A DNA stretch of 50,793 nucleotides from Mycogone perniciosa. Lineage: Eukaryota > Ascomycota > Sordariomycetes > Hypocreales > Hypocreaceae. Position 1 is the first letter of the stretch, and each line of letters starts with the position of its first letter. The notes under the pieces are model-generated. The model was given only the letters and a program-made list of their open reading frames with translations. It did not search any database and was not told where the DNA came from. The translations under genes and the position numbers were made by a program. Positions 12,521 through 24,985 of the stretch are shown here, in pieces. The stretch is taken from the NCBI GenBank assembly GCA_025331125.1, contig JAOALB010000251.1:1-50793 (forward strand). Direction: 5' to 3'.

Positions 12521-13399
12521 ATATTATTTATAAAAAGGCTATAAAGTAATAATAAATAAATTATATCTTTTAAAATATTTAATAATAAAAGTAATAATAA
12601 AGGTTTGTTATATTTTAAATTACAGATAATAGTTATAGGATATTAAATATATTTATTAATAAAGAGTAAAGTAGTAAATAATAGTATTATATTTATAGTT
12701 ATAACTTACCTATAATTACTTTAAAAGGAAAAAACTAAATTATATTAATTTTATTAAATAAAGAGAAAAGCCTTTATATTTTATAGTAAATAAATTAAAT
12801 TAAGATTAGTTCTTTTAAAGTTAAAATTCCTAACAATAAGAAAGAGTTGTTTTGTAATATAATAAGAATTTATAACTATAATATTATTTTTAATTATTTT
12901 TAATTAAAATATAATAACTTTAATATTAATTAAAAGAAGTTAACTCTATTTATATAATAGTAAAGCTTTTTTAATAATTAAAACTATTAAAAATGCTTTA
13001 ATTATAAAGTAAAAACTTTATAAAGAACTTTTAAATATATTAAAAAACAAATTAAAACAATTACTTTTAATTTAATTATAGACATAATTTATTTAAAAAG
13101 TAAGATTTAAATAAAGTAAAAGGAAAAATAAATAAATTTAAAAAATGATTATTTTTTATAAAAAGTATTTAATAATATTAATAAAATACTTAAAATGAAA
13201 CGCATTAAAAGAGCAGTATTATTAAAGTAATTATAAAATATTTCTAAAGAATATTAAAGGTATAATAAACTATTTAAAAGAATATTTAATATTAAGCTAT
13301 TAAAATATAATTAATAAGATTATATAATTAAAAGTAAAAATAATATAAATATTAACTTTTATAACTTTTATAATTTAAACGAAAAAAGCTTAAATGTTT

Positions 13400-13830
13400 A
13401 TATAATTATTTAAATAATATATTAATAAAAAACTATATTTAACCTTTTTTTATTAAAGGTAAACTATTTTATTATATTTATATTAAAAAAATATAAATTA
13501 TAATTAATTATAAATTATTTATAGTCTAATAAAGTTACTATTAAAAACAAAGCTTTATTATTATTAATTATAAGATTATAGGGTAAATTATATAAAAAAA
13601 TACTTTATAATACTAAACTTTAAAAATACTTGAAACTTTATTTAAATTAAAAAGGGATATAAATAAATAGTTATATTTTAAATTATATATAAGTTATTTA
13701 AATATTTAATTATACTTTTTAACAGTATAAATAGGTTTATAATATATTACAATACAATTAATAATATATTAAAAGAATATTTTGATATTTTTATAATTAT
13801 TTATATAAAGAATATTTTAATTTCTTTAAA
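13400..13830 (+). pseudogene. pol: B1 gypsy reverse transcriptase remnant
   Basis: The plus frame shows INKKLYLTFF and FYYIYIKK, matching the gypsy pattern KGWIRPS...SPVLFVKK. Next comes KNKALLLLI (about 13543), from KNRYPLPLI, then a block matching LDLKGAYNLIRI. The prolines have become leucines and the tryptophan and arginine codons stops, as C-to-T mutation predicts. Equivalent blocks are in B2 (about 19085-19300) and on the minus strand in B3 (about 34850-35080). Confidence 0.8.
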
Positions 13831-14199
13831 TACCCTTAAAAATATAAAATATATTTTTATGAAATATTAAACTATATATAGAGTTGAAAAGAATATAAAT
13901 TTTCTATATAAAAGGTCGCTTTTTTAAACTATATTATAATTTTTGAAGAAATGTATATAAATATATTAAAAATATAAATAATAGAAGATTAATTTATATT
14001 TATAACAATTAAAAACTTTTAACTATTCTTAACATTTATTAACTATTATCAATAATTTATTAAAAGTTATGAAAGTATTATATAAACGTTTTATAAATTT
14101 ATTAAAAACGATTTAAGATTTTTATAAATATTAAATATATAAAAAGCTTTTAATAAATTTTAATAGTATATTTTAAAGAAAACCTATATTTATTATATT

Positions 14200-14380
14200 T
14201 AACTTATTTAAAGAAATAAAAGTTAAAATTAATAGTTTTAAATTTCTTATAAAAGTTTAATTTTAGTAAAAAGATAAAAACAGTAAATTATACTTTATTG
14301 CTTTTTACTTTAAAGTATTATATAATATAAAATTAAATTATTAAATATATAATAAAGAACTTTTTACTATTACTTTTATA
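14200..14380 (+). pseudogene. pol: B1 RNase H remnant
   Basis: This stretch aligns with the better-kept B3 copy (minus, 34130-34330). There the frame gives a mutated DASNFAVGAQ block, then IAFY-K and LNYLIYNKKFL, the gypsy RNase H signature NYPIYDKELLAI. It lies downstream of reverse transcriptase as expected. Confidence 0.7.
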
Positions 14381-15421
14381 TTTCAAAAATAAAAATATTA
14401 TTTGTTAAAAAGAATATATAAAGTTAAAGTATATATTAATTATGAAGAAAATATATAAATATATTAAATAAATAAATGAACTATATTAAAAGAAAGATTT
14501 AATATATTAAATAAATTCTAAAATAAACCTTTAAAGGAGATTGTTAATAGATAATACTTTGAGCTATATATAAAGTATTTAATAATAATGTGATACTTTA
14601 ATATATTAAAAGTATAATACTATGTAAAATATAAATAGATTTTTAAAAAATATAATGTTTTACAAACAAAAAGTTAATAATAAAATAAAAAGATTTAAGT
14701 TTTAAATAAACTTTGAAAAAATATAGTTATAAAGGTTTATTAATATTGAATATAGAAATATAAAGGTATTTATAAATTTATAAATAGATTTAAAGGTATT
14801 TTAAGTTTTAAAGGCTTAAAGAAGTAATATAAAATATTATCATTTCTTATATAATTTATAAAATAATTAAACGTTTAAAATATAAATTATATAATAAGCT
14901 TTAACTTTTATTAGTATTAAAATAAATATAAAAAGTTAATTTTATTAAGTTTTATTACTAAAATATTATTATTTTTAAATTAAAAATAGAAAGTAAATAT
15001 AAGAGTACCTTAATAATTATAAGTTAATTTCTTAAATACTTTTTTTTAAAAAACGTAATAAATATCAGGATATTAATTTATATATGTTTTTAATTTATTA
15101 TAATTAATTATATTATTTTAATTAAAATTATTCTTAATTAAAGATTACTTTTAACATTGAGATTTTAATAAATATACATAGATTAATGAAATTTAAATTA
15201 TAAATTTAATATTATATATTATTTATAAATAAATAATTAAATAAAGTATATCAATTCAATTATAAACGTTTATTTAAAGAATTATATTAATTTTAATAAA
15301 AATAATTAAATAAAAAAGCTATTAATTATATAAATATTTTATAATAATAATATTTTAGAGTTAATTAAATTTAAATATATATATATTAATTATAGCTTTA
15401 TATTAAATATATATAAAGTAT

Positions 15422-15799
15422 TGTTATAACCTAACCAGCTTAAGGCCTAGGGCCTGGAAGAATATCGGAATAATAGGCTAATGGGAATATAATTACTATG
15501 GTATATACCGAATTAGTAATAATTAGCGATATATATAAGTAATTCTAAACCTTAAATTATTAAGAATATAGCTATATTCCCCAATAACTATCTTAACTCT
15601 CTTTTATATATATATAACTGGCTTATTACTACTTAATATAGTTATTTAAATAGTCGATAATAAATTATATTTACTAGAACCGCCTATTATATAGAATTAT
15701 AACTATATTACCCTGCTTAGTATTTACTTTTAACCTTTCTATTAATATAAACCCTGCAAACTTTACTTTAACTATCAAAAATTAACCTAAATGATTATA
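15422..15799 (+). repeat. 5' LTR of B2
   Basis: 378 bp, TGTTATAACCTAACCAGC to ATGATTATA. It aligns over its full length with 22346-22723 and keeps the first TG. Confidence 0.92.
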
Positions 15800-17722
15800 T
15801 ATTAAGGACTTTTATTTAAAAGGCCATTAAAGATTTTAAGTAATATTATAAATATATCCGCTGCAGTATCCTCTTTTTTTATAACTATAATAGTTTACCT
15901 TTTATTCTACCTTTTTATAAAAGGAAAAATAATAATAAAGATAATAATATAAATAAAAGCGAAAATAAAAATAAAGTTAATAAAGTAAAATAACTTTATA
16001 TTTATATAAAAGAAGCTTTTTAATATATAAAAGCCAATAATATAAAATAAAAATAATACAATTAATATTTAATTATTAAAAACATTAAACTTTAATAAAT
16101 AATTTACTAATAGTAAATAATTGTTATAAATTTCTAAAATTAAACTTTACCTGCTATAAACCTTATAATAAACTTTAAAAGGAATTAACCTTTAAAGGAT
16201 TTAAAACAGTTACTTAAAATATAGCCTTTTAAGCCCTTTAATAAAAATACTATAGCACTTTAACTATTTTTTATTTAATTACGCAATTAGTTTATTTACT
16301 TTTTAACTAGCTTTGGTATAAATATTAATAAAGTGCTTTTAACTATTAGTTAATTTAAAGGAAATACTTTAAAGTAATTTAAACTTAAAGGGATTTCTGT
16401 AATAATAAAAGTAAAGCTAATAAATAAACCTAATTTATATTTACTAGCTATAGTTAATTTAAAGAAAAACGAAAGAATACTTTTAATAAGATTAATAAAA
16501 GGTATACTATAAAAAATAAATTTATAAATTTAATTTAAAAAACAAATACTTTAACTATATTATATACTTTAAAAGCTATACTTTTAAAGTTAAATAAAGA
16601 GCTTTTACTTTTATTAAATACTTTTATAATGAATTTAAACTAAAAGTTAAAAAAGAAGCTTATAAATTGTGTTATAATAAAGGTATTATTAAATTTATTA
16701 AGAAATATATAAATATAAATAATTTACTTTATAAAGTTGATTTAAATATAACGAAAAAGTAATAGTAATTTAAATAAGTTTATAAATATTAAAAATATAT
16801 AAATTAAAATAAAAAGTAATAAGAATATATTATTAACTTTAATAATAAAAGATTTAATTAAATAAATTTAAATACTATTTAAAAGGGAAAAGTAAAAGTT
16901 ATTTATTATAACTATAATAAACTAGAATATATTTTAAAAAACTATAAAACTTTTTAAAAGCTCAAAATTAATAAACTTTAAAAGCCTGCATTAAAATTTA
17001 AATAAAAGGTTGATATATTTTTAAAAACTATAAATTATATATTATTTAATTAAACTATATACTATAATAATAGCTGCTTTATTTATAAATTTAATAAGAA
17101 TAAATGTAAATAATATTTAAAATAATTTAAAAAGATATTTATAATAAATTAAAAAGTATATTAATTAAAATTTAAATCTTTAACTATTAAAGATATTTTT
17201 AAGAAAAATAAAGTAAATAAATATCTACTAAACTTAAATAATTTAATAAAATGAAACTTAAACTTTAATTATATAAAGTTAAATAAAGATAATAGTATTT
17301 TAAATAAATAAATAGTTACTATAATTAACTATTAATATTTTAATTAAATTACTGTAAATAATGAAAGATACATTAATAATAGTAACTTTAATAATAGAAA
17401 TAAAAATAACCTTTTATAATATAGATTATTACTATATAATATTATACTTTGAAAATTACAAAATATATTACTGATAAATAATAACTTAAGAAATAAATTA
17501 AATAAATATTGTTTAAACCTAGTTAAAAGAGTTATTATAACTATATAGTAAGATAAATTAAACCTATACCTATATAAACAGCTTTATATATAAAATAGAA
17601 TTAATAATAAAACAACTATTAAAGTTATTTTAATTACTTTAATTATATATACAAAATTTATATATTTTTATATAGAAAAAGATTATACTATAAATAACTT
17701 TATTTATAAAAAGTATTATATT

Positions 17723-17766
17723 ATATCTTAAATTATTTATAGTATATCTTAAATTATTTATATTAT
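17723..17766 (+). repeat. Tandem duplication of about 21 bp in B2
   Basis: ATCTTAAATTATTTATAGTAT is followed immediately by ATCTTAAATTATTTATATTAT. B1 has the sequence once (about 11500), so this is a local duplication in B2. Confidence 0.8.
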
Positions 17767-19079
17767 ATATAAATATATAATATATTTTTAATTAAAATGT
17801 TATTTTACTTTATAAAATAAATATAAAATCATAATACTGTTAAAGAATAAATTATAACTATAAAATCTTAAAACTTTAAAATTATTATTATTAAATGAAA
17901 TACTAAACCCTTAAAGGAACGTTATTAGCTATAAACACTTAAAGGATATAAATTTAAAAAATATTATATTTACTATTAAAAGAAATTAAGAAAATAGTAA
18001 TTCTGCTATAATAAAAGGTTTAAATGCAATTAATAATACTATTTAAAATAAAATAATTTAAAGTATATTATGTATAAATAAAATAAACTATAAGATTAAT
18101 ATTTATAATAAACTAATAATACTTTATATTTATTATTAAACTATATATATTATTGGAAATATAAATATACTATTCATTTATAAAAAAAACTTTGAAAGTG
18201 GTAAATATAAAAGTATATAATATATAAATTTACTTTAAAAGATAAAGAGATTAATTAAATTATAAAAAACCTATTTAAAAGTTAATTTAACTTTATTACT
18301 TATAAAAAGGCCGTTTATAATAAAAGAAAGTAGTATTTACTTTAAAGAACTTTAATTAATTATAAAATTTATATAAAAAAAAGAAAATTAAAAAATAATT
18401 GATATTACTTATAAAAAGGCTATAAAGTAATAATCAATAAATTATACCTTTTAAAATATTAAATAATAAAAGTAATAATGACTTATTATATTTTAAATTA
18501 AAAATAATAGCTAAAGGATATTAGTTATATATATTAATAGATAGCGGAATAATAAGTAATTTTATTATACCTATAACTATAAATTACTTATAGTTACTTT
18601 AAAGAAAGAAAATTAAATTATATTAACTTTATTAAATAAATAAAAAAAGCTGTTATATATAATAATAAATAAATTGAATAAAAGATTAATTACATGAAAC
18701 TTAAAATCGCTAAATATCAAAGAGTAGTTCCTTATAATGTAGTAAATATTAATAAATATAATATTATTTTTGGTTATGTTTAATTAAAATATAATAAGTT
18801 TAATATTAATTACAAAAAGGCTAGCTTTATTAATATAATAATAAAACTTTTTTAGCGATTAAAACTATTAAAAAGGCTTTAATTATAAAGTAGAAATCTT
18901 ATATAAAACGTTTAAGTATATTAAAAAAAGGAGTTAAAAAGGTTACTTTTAATTTAATTATAGAAATAATAAATATAATTGATAAAATTATATAATTAAA
19001 TTTAAAAATAATATAAATATTACTTGTTATAAAATTTATAATTTAAAGGAAAAGAACCTTAAAAGCTTATATAATTATT

Positions 19080-19500
19080 TAAATGATATATTAACTAAAA
19101 GGTATATTTAACCCTCTTTATTAAAGGCAGGCTATTTTCCTATATTTATATTAAAAGAAAAAGGTAAATTATAGTGAATTATAAAGTATTAATAACTTAA
19201 TAAAACTATTATTAAAAATAACAGTTTATTACTATTAATTATAAAATTATAAAATAAATTATATAAAAGAACGTAGTTTATAGCGCTAAACTTTAAAGGC
19301 ATTTATAACCTTATTTAAATTAAAAAAAGATATAAATAAATAAATATTTTTTAAATTAAATATAGTTTATTTAAATATTTAATTATACTTTTTAGCTTTA
19401 TTAATACCTTTATAATATTTTAAAAGATAATTAATAATATATTAAAAAAGTATTTTAATAATTTTATAGTTAGTTATTTAAATAATATTTGAATTGTTTT
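19080..19500 (+). pseudogene. pol: B2 gypsy reverse transcriptase remnant
   Basis: The plus frame contains YFPIFILKEK, then KNNSLLLLI (about 19213-19240), then FIALNFKGIYNLI. These correspond to SPVLFVKK, KNRYPLPLI and FTALDLKGAYNLIRI of Ty3/gypsy polymerases. The D-to-N and P-to-L changes plus several stops show RIP-type decay. This is slightly better preserved than in B1. Confidence 0.8.
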
Positions 19501-22345
19501 AAATACATTTTAAAACATTAAATATATATCTATAAAATAAAATAAATATTATAAAGTATTAAACTATTTATAAAATTAAAGAAATGCGAATTTTATATAT
19601 AAAAAGTAACTTTTTCAAAGTATATTATTACTTTTAAAAAGATTTATATAAATTTATTAAAAGTATAAGCAGTAAAAAACTAGCCTATATTTATAATAGT
19701 TAAAAAGGTTTAAAGCCTTTTAAAATTTCTTAACTATTATTAATAATTTATTAAAGGCTATAAAAGTATTATATAAAGTCTTTATAAATTTATGAAAAAA
19801 GATTAAAAGTTTCTATAAATATTAAATATATAGAAAACCTTTAATAAACTTAAGCAGCTTATTTTAAAAAGACTTATATTTATTATATTTAATTTATTTA
19901 AAGAAATAGAAATTAAAATAAAAACTTTTAATCTAATAAAAGGATAAAAATAATAAATTATATTTTATTACTTTTTACTTTTAAGTTTTATATAGTATAA
20001 AATTAAATTATTTAATATATAATAAAGGACTTTTTCTTATTATTTTTATATTTAAAAAATAGTAATATTATTTATTGAAAAGAATATATAAAGTTAATGT
20101 ATATATTAACTATAAAAACATTATATAGTTTGCGATAGTTTAATAACTTTTTAAAAGATAAATTTATAATATAAAATACCTTTGAAATTTTAATTATATT
20201 TTAATATATTAAAAAGGATTTAAAAATAAATAGATAAATATATTTAATAAATAAATTAATTATAGTTTAAAAAAGATTAAATATATTAAGTAAATTTTAA
20301 AATAAATCTTTAAAGGATATTATTAATAAATAATACTTTAAGCTATATATAAAGTATTTAATGATAATACTATACTTTAATATATTAAAACGTATTATAT
20401 TATTTAAAATAATAATGCACTTTTAAAACATATAAAGTTTAAAAAAACAGGAAATTTCATAATAAAAAAGGAAGATTCAAATGTTAAATAAACTTTAAAA
20501 AAATATAATTATAAAGTTTATTAATATTTAATATATATATATAAAGGTATTTATAAAATTTATAAATAAATATAAAGGTATTTTAAGTTTAAAGAGCTTA
20601 AAGAAATAATATAAAATATTATTTTTTATTATATAATTTAGAGAATAATTAAACCTTTAAAATATAAATTAATATATTAAATACTTTTATTTCTTTTTAT
20701 ATAAAAAAGCAATAAATATAAACATATTAGTTTATATATTTTTATAATGTATTATAGTTAATTATATAATTCTAGTTAAAATGATTTTTAAGTAAAAATT
20801 AACCTTTATATTTAAACTTTAATAAATATTTATAAAGTAATTAAAAATAAATTATAAACTGAATAATATATACTATTTATAGATAAATAAATAAATAAAA
20901 TGCATTAATTAAACTATTAAAGTTTATTTGAAAAGTGATATTAACTTCAATGAAAATAATTAAATAAAGAAACTATTAATTATATAAATATCCTATTATA
21001 GTAATATTTTAAAATTAACTAAACTTAGCTTTATATATATTAACTATAGCTTTATATTAAATATAGATAAAGCGCTGAAGAAAGGCCTATATATTAATAA
21101 AGTATAAATTAAAGCCGAAAATATAAAGCAGTTGTATAAAGCAATATAAATATACTTTTACTTTATATTAAAAAAAAAGAAATATATTAATACATATCAA
21201 TTAAAGGGATTAATGTTTAAAAAGGGAAATATAGCTTATATATATTAATATTTATTAAAAAAAAGACTATAAATATTAAAATAATACAGTTAGGCAATAA
21301 ATTAAATTTTAAAAAACTTAAACTTTATTTAATTAAAAACGTTATTTTAAAAATTATTTATAAGTTTATACTACTATATAATATTTGAATGTATTTAATA
21401 TTTTATATTTTATTATTTAGAAAAGTATAATAAAATAAATTAAAAAATAAATTACTTATAGATTTAATTAAAGTTTTATTAATTAAAAAAAATATAAAGT
21501 TAAAGAAATTAAAGCTATAAAAGTAAAAGATAATAAGCGCTAATACTTGATTAAATAGAAAAACAATAAAGAGGAATATAACTTTTAAAAACTTATAGAA
21601 TATTTAAATACTTTAACAGAACTTTAATACTTTTATTAAAGTTTAAGTCTTTTAGTAGAGGATTATTAAATATCGCGTTTTAATTAAATATATCTATACT
21701 GCTAGAAAACTAAATATTAATAATAGCCTTAAACTTAGCGTGCTTAAACTTATTTAACTTATTTAATAAATTAATGCTATAACGCAATATTTTAACTTTA
21801 TACAATTATATTTATAACTGCTACTTTTAAAGATAACTTAATTGCGCAAAACACTTATTTATTCAAGCAGTTAATACTATTATTTATTACTACTACTTTA
21901 ATAATTTACACTTAATAGTATACTTTTAATTTTTCATATAGTCTTTTTTAACTGCTAAATAATATACTATAAATATTAGAAATAACTTATAAATAACTTA
22001 AAGAAAATATATATTAACTGCTAGGGAAATGCTATTTCTATTATATATCTTACCTTAATAAATATACTCTTTATAATAAAAATAGCCTATAGTTATTTTA
22101 TAGGAAATACTATACTTTTTATAAAATAAATATAATATAATAAAAATATTAATAATATTAATAATATTAATAGCTACAGTATAATTTTATAAAGACTTAA
22201 TAGGTTTAGAAACTTTTTACTGTTTTGTAATACTATAAAGTATAGTTAAATCAAAACGAAAAGAAGTTAAGAAAAAACTTATAAACGAAAAGGGGATAGC
22301 TATATAATAGGTTTTAAAGATAAAACTAATAGGAAAGGGATATTA

Positions 22346-22723
22346 TATTATAACTTAACTAAGTTAAAGCTTAAGGCCTAGAAAAATATTAAAATAATAG
22401 GCTAATAGGAATATAATTATTAAAGTATATACTAAATTACTAATAATTAAAGATATATATAAGTAATTATAAACCTTAAATTATTAAAAATATAGCTATA
22501 TTCTTTAATAATTGTCTTAACTCTTTTATATATATATATAACTGGCTTATAACTATTTAATATAGTTACTTAAATAGTTATAAATAGATTATATTTACCA
22601 GAACCGCTTATTTTACAGAATTATAACTATATTACCCTGCTTAGTATGTATCTTTAACCTCTCTGTTAATATAAACCCTGTGAACCTTGGTTTAACTGTT
22701 AAGAATCAACCCAAATCGTTACA
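22346..22723 (+). repeat. 3' LTR of B2
   Basis: 378 bp, TATTATAACTTAACTAAG to AAATCGTTACA, followed by the AGTAT target copy. The last 60 bp are less mutated than the rest. Confidence 0.92.
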
Positions 22724-23983
22724 AGTATTAAGGAAATGCCTATATATTATTAAAATATAAATTAAAGTTATCAATATAAAATGATTATATACAAAATATA
22801 AATATACTTTGATTTTATATAAAGAAAAATAAAAGAGTGTATTAATAAATATAAATTAAAGGATTAATTTTTAAAAAAGGAAATATAGTTTATTTATATT
22901 ATTATTTATTCGAAAGCCTAAAAATATTAAAATAATATAATTAAATAATAAATTAAATTTTAAAAGACTAAAACTTTACTTAATTAAAAGGTTATTTTAA
23001 AAGTTATTTATAAATTTATATTATTAAATAATATTTAAATGTATTTAATATTTTATATTTTATTATTTAAAAGAATATTATAAAATAGATTAAAAAAGGA
23101 ATTAATTATGAATTTAATTACAGTTTTATTAACTAAGGAATATATAAAGTAAAAGAAATTAACGCTATAAAAATAAAAAATAAAAAGTATTAATATTTAA
23201 TAAAGTAAAAAAACTATAAAAAAATACAATGTTTAAAAATTTAAAAAATACTTTAAATACTTTTAAATAACTATATAATAACTTTCTTAAAGTTTTAGCC
23301 TATTATAACTAAATTAAATAACTTAAAGGTAATTTAATTTATTATATTAATAGCTTTAAAAGAATATATATTAAGAATAGCTTTTACTTTATAATATTTA
23401 ATTTTATTTAGTTTATTTATACTTTATAAATTAAAAGTTATTATTTTTGCCTTTTTTATTATTAATACTTTATATTAAATATAAAGGCAAATTAATTGCG
23501 CTAAAGCTTTAAAATATTTAGAATATAATTCTATTAATTTAAACTTTACCTTTTATTGCTGCGCTTTTAATTATTAATATTTTAAAGTAATTTAAAATAT
23601 TGAAAAAGTAAAAAAAGTAAAAATATTAAGAAAATAAAAATACTTATAAATATTGACTAATACTTTCAAACTATTATAAAAATAAGCCTATTAAATATAC
23701 TTTAAATATTAAAATAATATATTTATTATTTTAGAAATATACTTATAAAAATAATAATATAAATAAAGTATAGTTTTAAAACTTAATCTTTTAATAATAA
23801 ATATAAAGGCTAAATATTAAAAGAGTTTTAAAGAATAAGTCTTTTTAATATAATTTATATTATTTATATTATATATATAAATAAAGGAAAAAGAAAAAAG
23901 AAAATTATATATATAAAAAAAGGTATAGTATTTATATAAAGGAAATAGACCTTTAAAAATAAAATTAATAAAGAGGGGATATT

Positions 23984-24077
23984 GATATATAATAGGCGGA
24001 AATTAGTGGAATAGAGGATATAAAGGGAAGGAACGGAAAGGAAACAGAAAGATACGCTTTTATGCATATCAGATATT
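23984..24077. other. 88-bp insert flanked by GATATT between polypurine tract and 3' LTR of B1
   Basis: In B3 the purine tract ends GATATTG directly against the LTR. In B1, AGAGGGGATATT (ending 23983) is followed by about 88 bp of purine-rich, ordinary-composition DNA (around GGCGGAAATTAGTGGAATAG). A second GATATT (24072-24077) comes one base before the LTR. This is a small unmutated insertion with a 6-bp duplication, or a local rearrangement. A 67-codon minus-strand frame covering it (23864-24067) is an AT-rich artefact. Confidence 0.55.
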
Positions 24078-24078
24078 A

Positions 24079-24478
24079 TATTATAACTTAACCCTTTTAT
24101 AGCTATATAAAAGCTTTAAGGTAATATATACTTAAAAAAGATAATACAATAATTCACTAATTAAAAAGGATTATTTAAATTAATATAAGCTATAAATTAC
24201 TTAAATTGTAAAGTATAAGTTAAAGTAATTTAATGTAACTATAATTTATATATAATTTAAATATATTTACTATATATATCTTTTAAATATAAAGCTAAAT
24301 AAATTATAATTATTTAATATAGTTATTTAAATAGTCGTTAATAATTGCATTTATTAAAACTGCCTGTTTTACAGAATTATAACTATATTACCCTACTTAG
24401 TACTTATCTTTAACCTCTCTATTAATATAAACCCATAAACCTTGGTTTATCCCTTAAAAATCAACCCGGATCGTCACA
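24079..24478 (+). repeat. 3' LTR of B1
   Basis: 400 bp ending ACCCGGATCGTCACA, which keeps its CpGs. Its final 60 bp are clearly less mutated than the corresponding end of the 5' LTR (AATTATTATA). TTATA follows. Confidence 0.92.
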
Positions 24479-24483
24479 TTATA

Positions 24484-24506
24484 TAGCTATATTATATTGT
24501 ATTATA
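24484..24506 (+). repeat. A3 3' LTR, last 23 bp
   Basis: TAGCTATATTATATTGTATTATA aligns with the A1 LTR end TAGCTATACCGCGCTCCGCGACA, the differences being nearly all C-to-T or G-to-A. This shows that B1 interrupted this LTR. Confidence 0.7.
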
Positions 24507-24564
24507 GTGAGGGAGCGGATAACTTGGATCTTAGTAGTAATGGTGCCATAGAATCCCTGCTAGG
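24507..24564 (-). pseudogene. Stub of the receptor-like pseudogene, cut off by B3
   Basis: 58 bp of ordinary composition wedged between the A3 LTR and B3, ending in the target copy CTAGG (24560-24564). Joined to 45995 onward with one CTAGG it continues the minus-strand receptor pseudogene. One frame reads GFYGTITTKIQVI, which resembles from memory the conserved tail of fungal cAMP-receptor-like proteins. The frame across the upstream intron is uncertain. Physical continuity is secure from the TSD; the protein assignment is tentative. Confidence 0.5.
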
Positions 24565-24964
24565 TGTAACGATCCGGGTTGATTCTTAAGGGATAAACCG
24601 AGGTTCGTGGGTTTATATTAACAGAAAGGTTAAAGATGAATACTAAACAGGGTAATATAGTTATAATTCTATAAAACAGGCAGTTTTAATAAATGCAATT
24701 ATTAACGACTATTTAAATAACTATATTAAATAATTATAATTTATTTAGTTTTATATTTAAAAGATATATATAGTAAATATATTTAAATTATATATAAATT
24801 ATAATTGCATTAAATTACTTCAATTTATACTTTATAATTTAAGTAATTTATAGCTTATAATAATTTAAATAATCCTTTTTAATTAATGAATTATTTTATT
24901 ATCTTTTTAAAGTATATATTACCTTAAACCTTTTATATAGCTATAAAAGGGTTAAGTTATAATA
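24565..24964 (-). repeat. 3' LTR of B3
   Basis: 400 bp. The outer 75 bp (TGTAACGATCCGGGTTGATT...) are nearly intact while the inner part is bleached to A/T. On the plus strand the inner end reads GGGTTAAGTTATAATA. Confidence 0.92.
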
Positions 24965-24985
24965 CAATATCCCCCTCCTAGTAGT
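24965..24985 (-). other. Polypurine tract of B3
   Basis: On the minus strand CTACTAGGAGGGGGATATTG abuts the 3' LTR. This is the normal priming site for plus-strand DNA synthesis and confirms the minus orientation. Confidence 0.75.

Larger units (their letters stand above)
15422..22723 (+). mobile_element. B2: full-length Ty3/gypsy element nested in B1, RIP-inactivated
   Basis: 7302 bp with two 378-bp LTRs and duplication AGTAT at 15417-15421 and 22724-22728. It belongs to the same family as B1 and B3, but its LTR is 22 bp shorter and its 5' third differs. The subtype matches the fragment at 1-74. The interior aligns with B1 throughout, including reverse transcriptase near 19085-19500. Before the 3' LTR is the purine stretch AATAGGAAAGGGATATTA, the polypurine tract. 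Stops are everywhere. It is younger than B1, having inserted into it. Confidence 0.95.
9141..24478 (+). mobile_element. B1: Ty3/gypsy retrotransposon split by B2, RIP-inactivated
   Basis: Two 400-bp LTRs (9141-9540 and 24079-24478) are flanked by TTATA at 9136-9140 and 24479-24483. Without B2 and one TSD copy the element is 8031 bp. Without the 581-bp solo LTR and its duplication it is about 7.4 kb. The interior runs 9541-15421 and resumes at 22729. The join is clean: 15415-15421 plus 22729 onward reads like the uninterrupted B2 interior near 21066-21100. Gypsy reverse transcriptase and RNase H remnants lie at 13400-13830 and 14200-14380. No frame is open. B1 landed in the 3' LTR of A3. Confidence 0.93.

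Noticed and set aside
23864..24067. 67-codon minus-strand frame rich in F, I, L and Y
   Set aside because: It is the complement of the purine-rich 3' end of B1 plus the small insert; the residue bias reflects base composition, not a membrane protein.
75..24500. Mitochondrial or plastid-derived DNA because of the extreme A/T content
   Set aside because: Direct LTRs, target duplications and gypsy and copia polymerase remnants explain it as RIP-mutated nuclear repeats.
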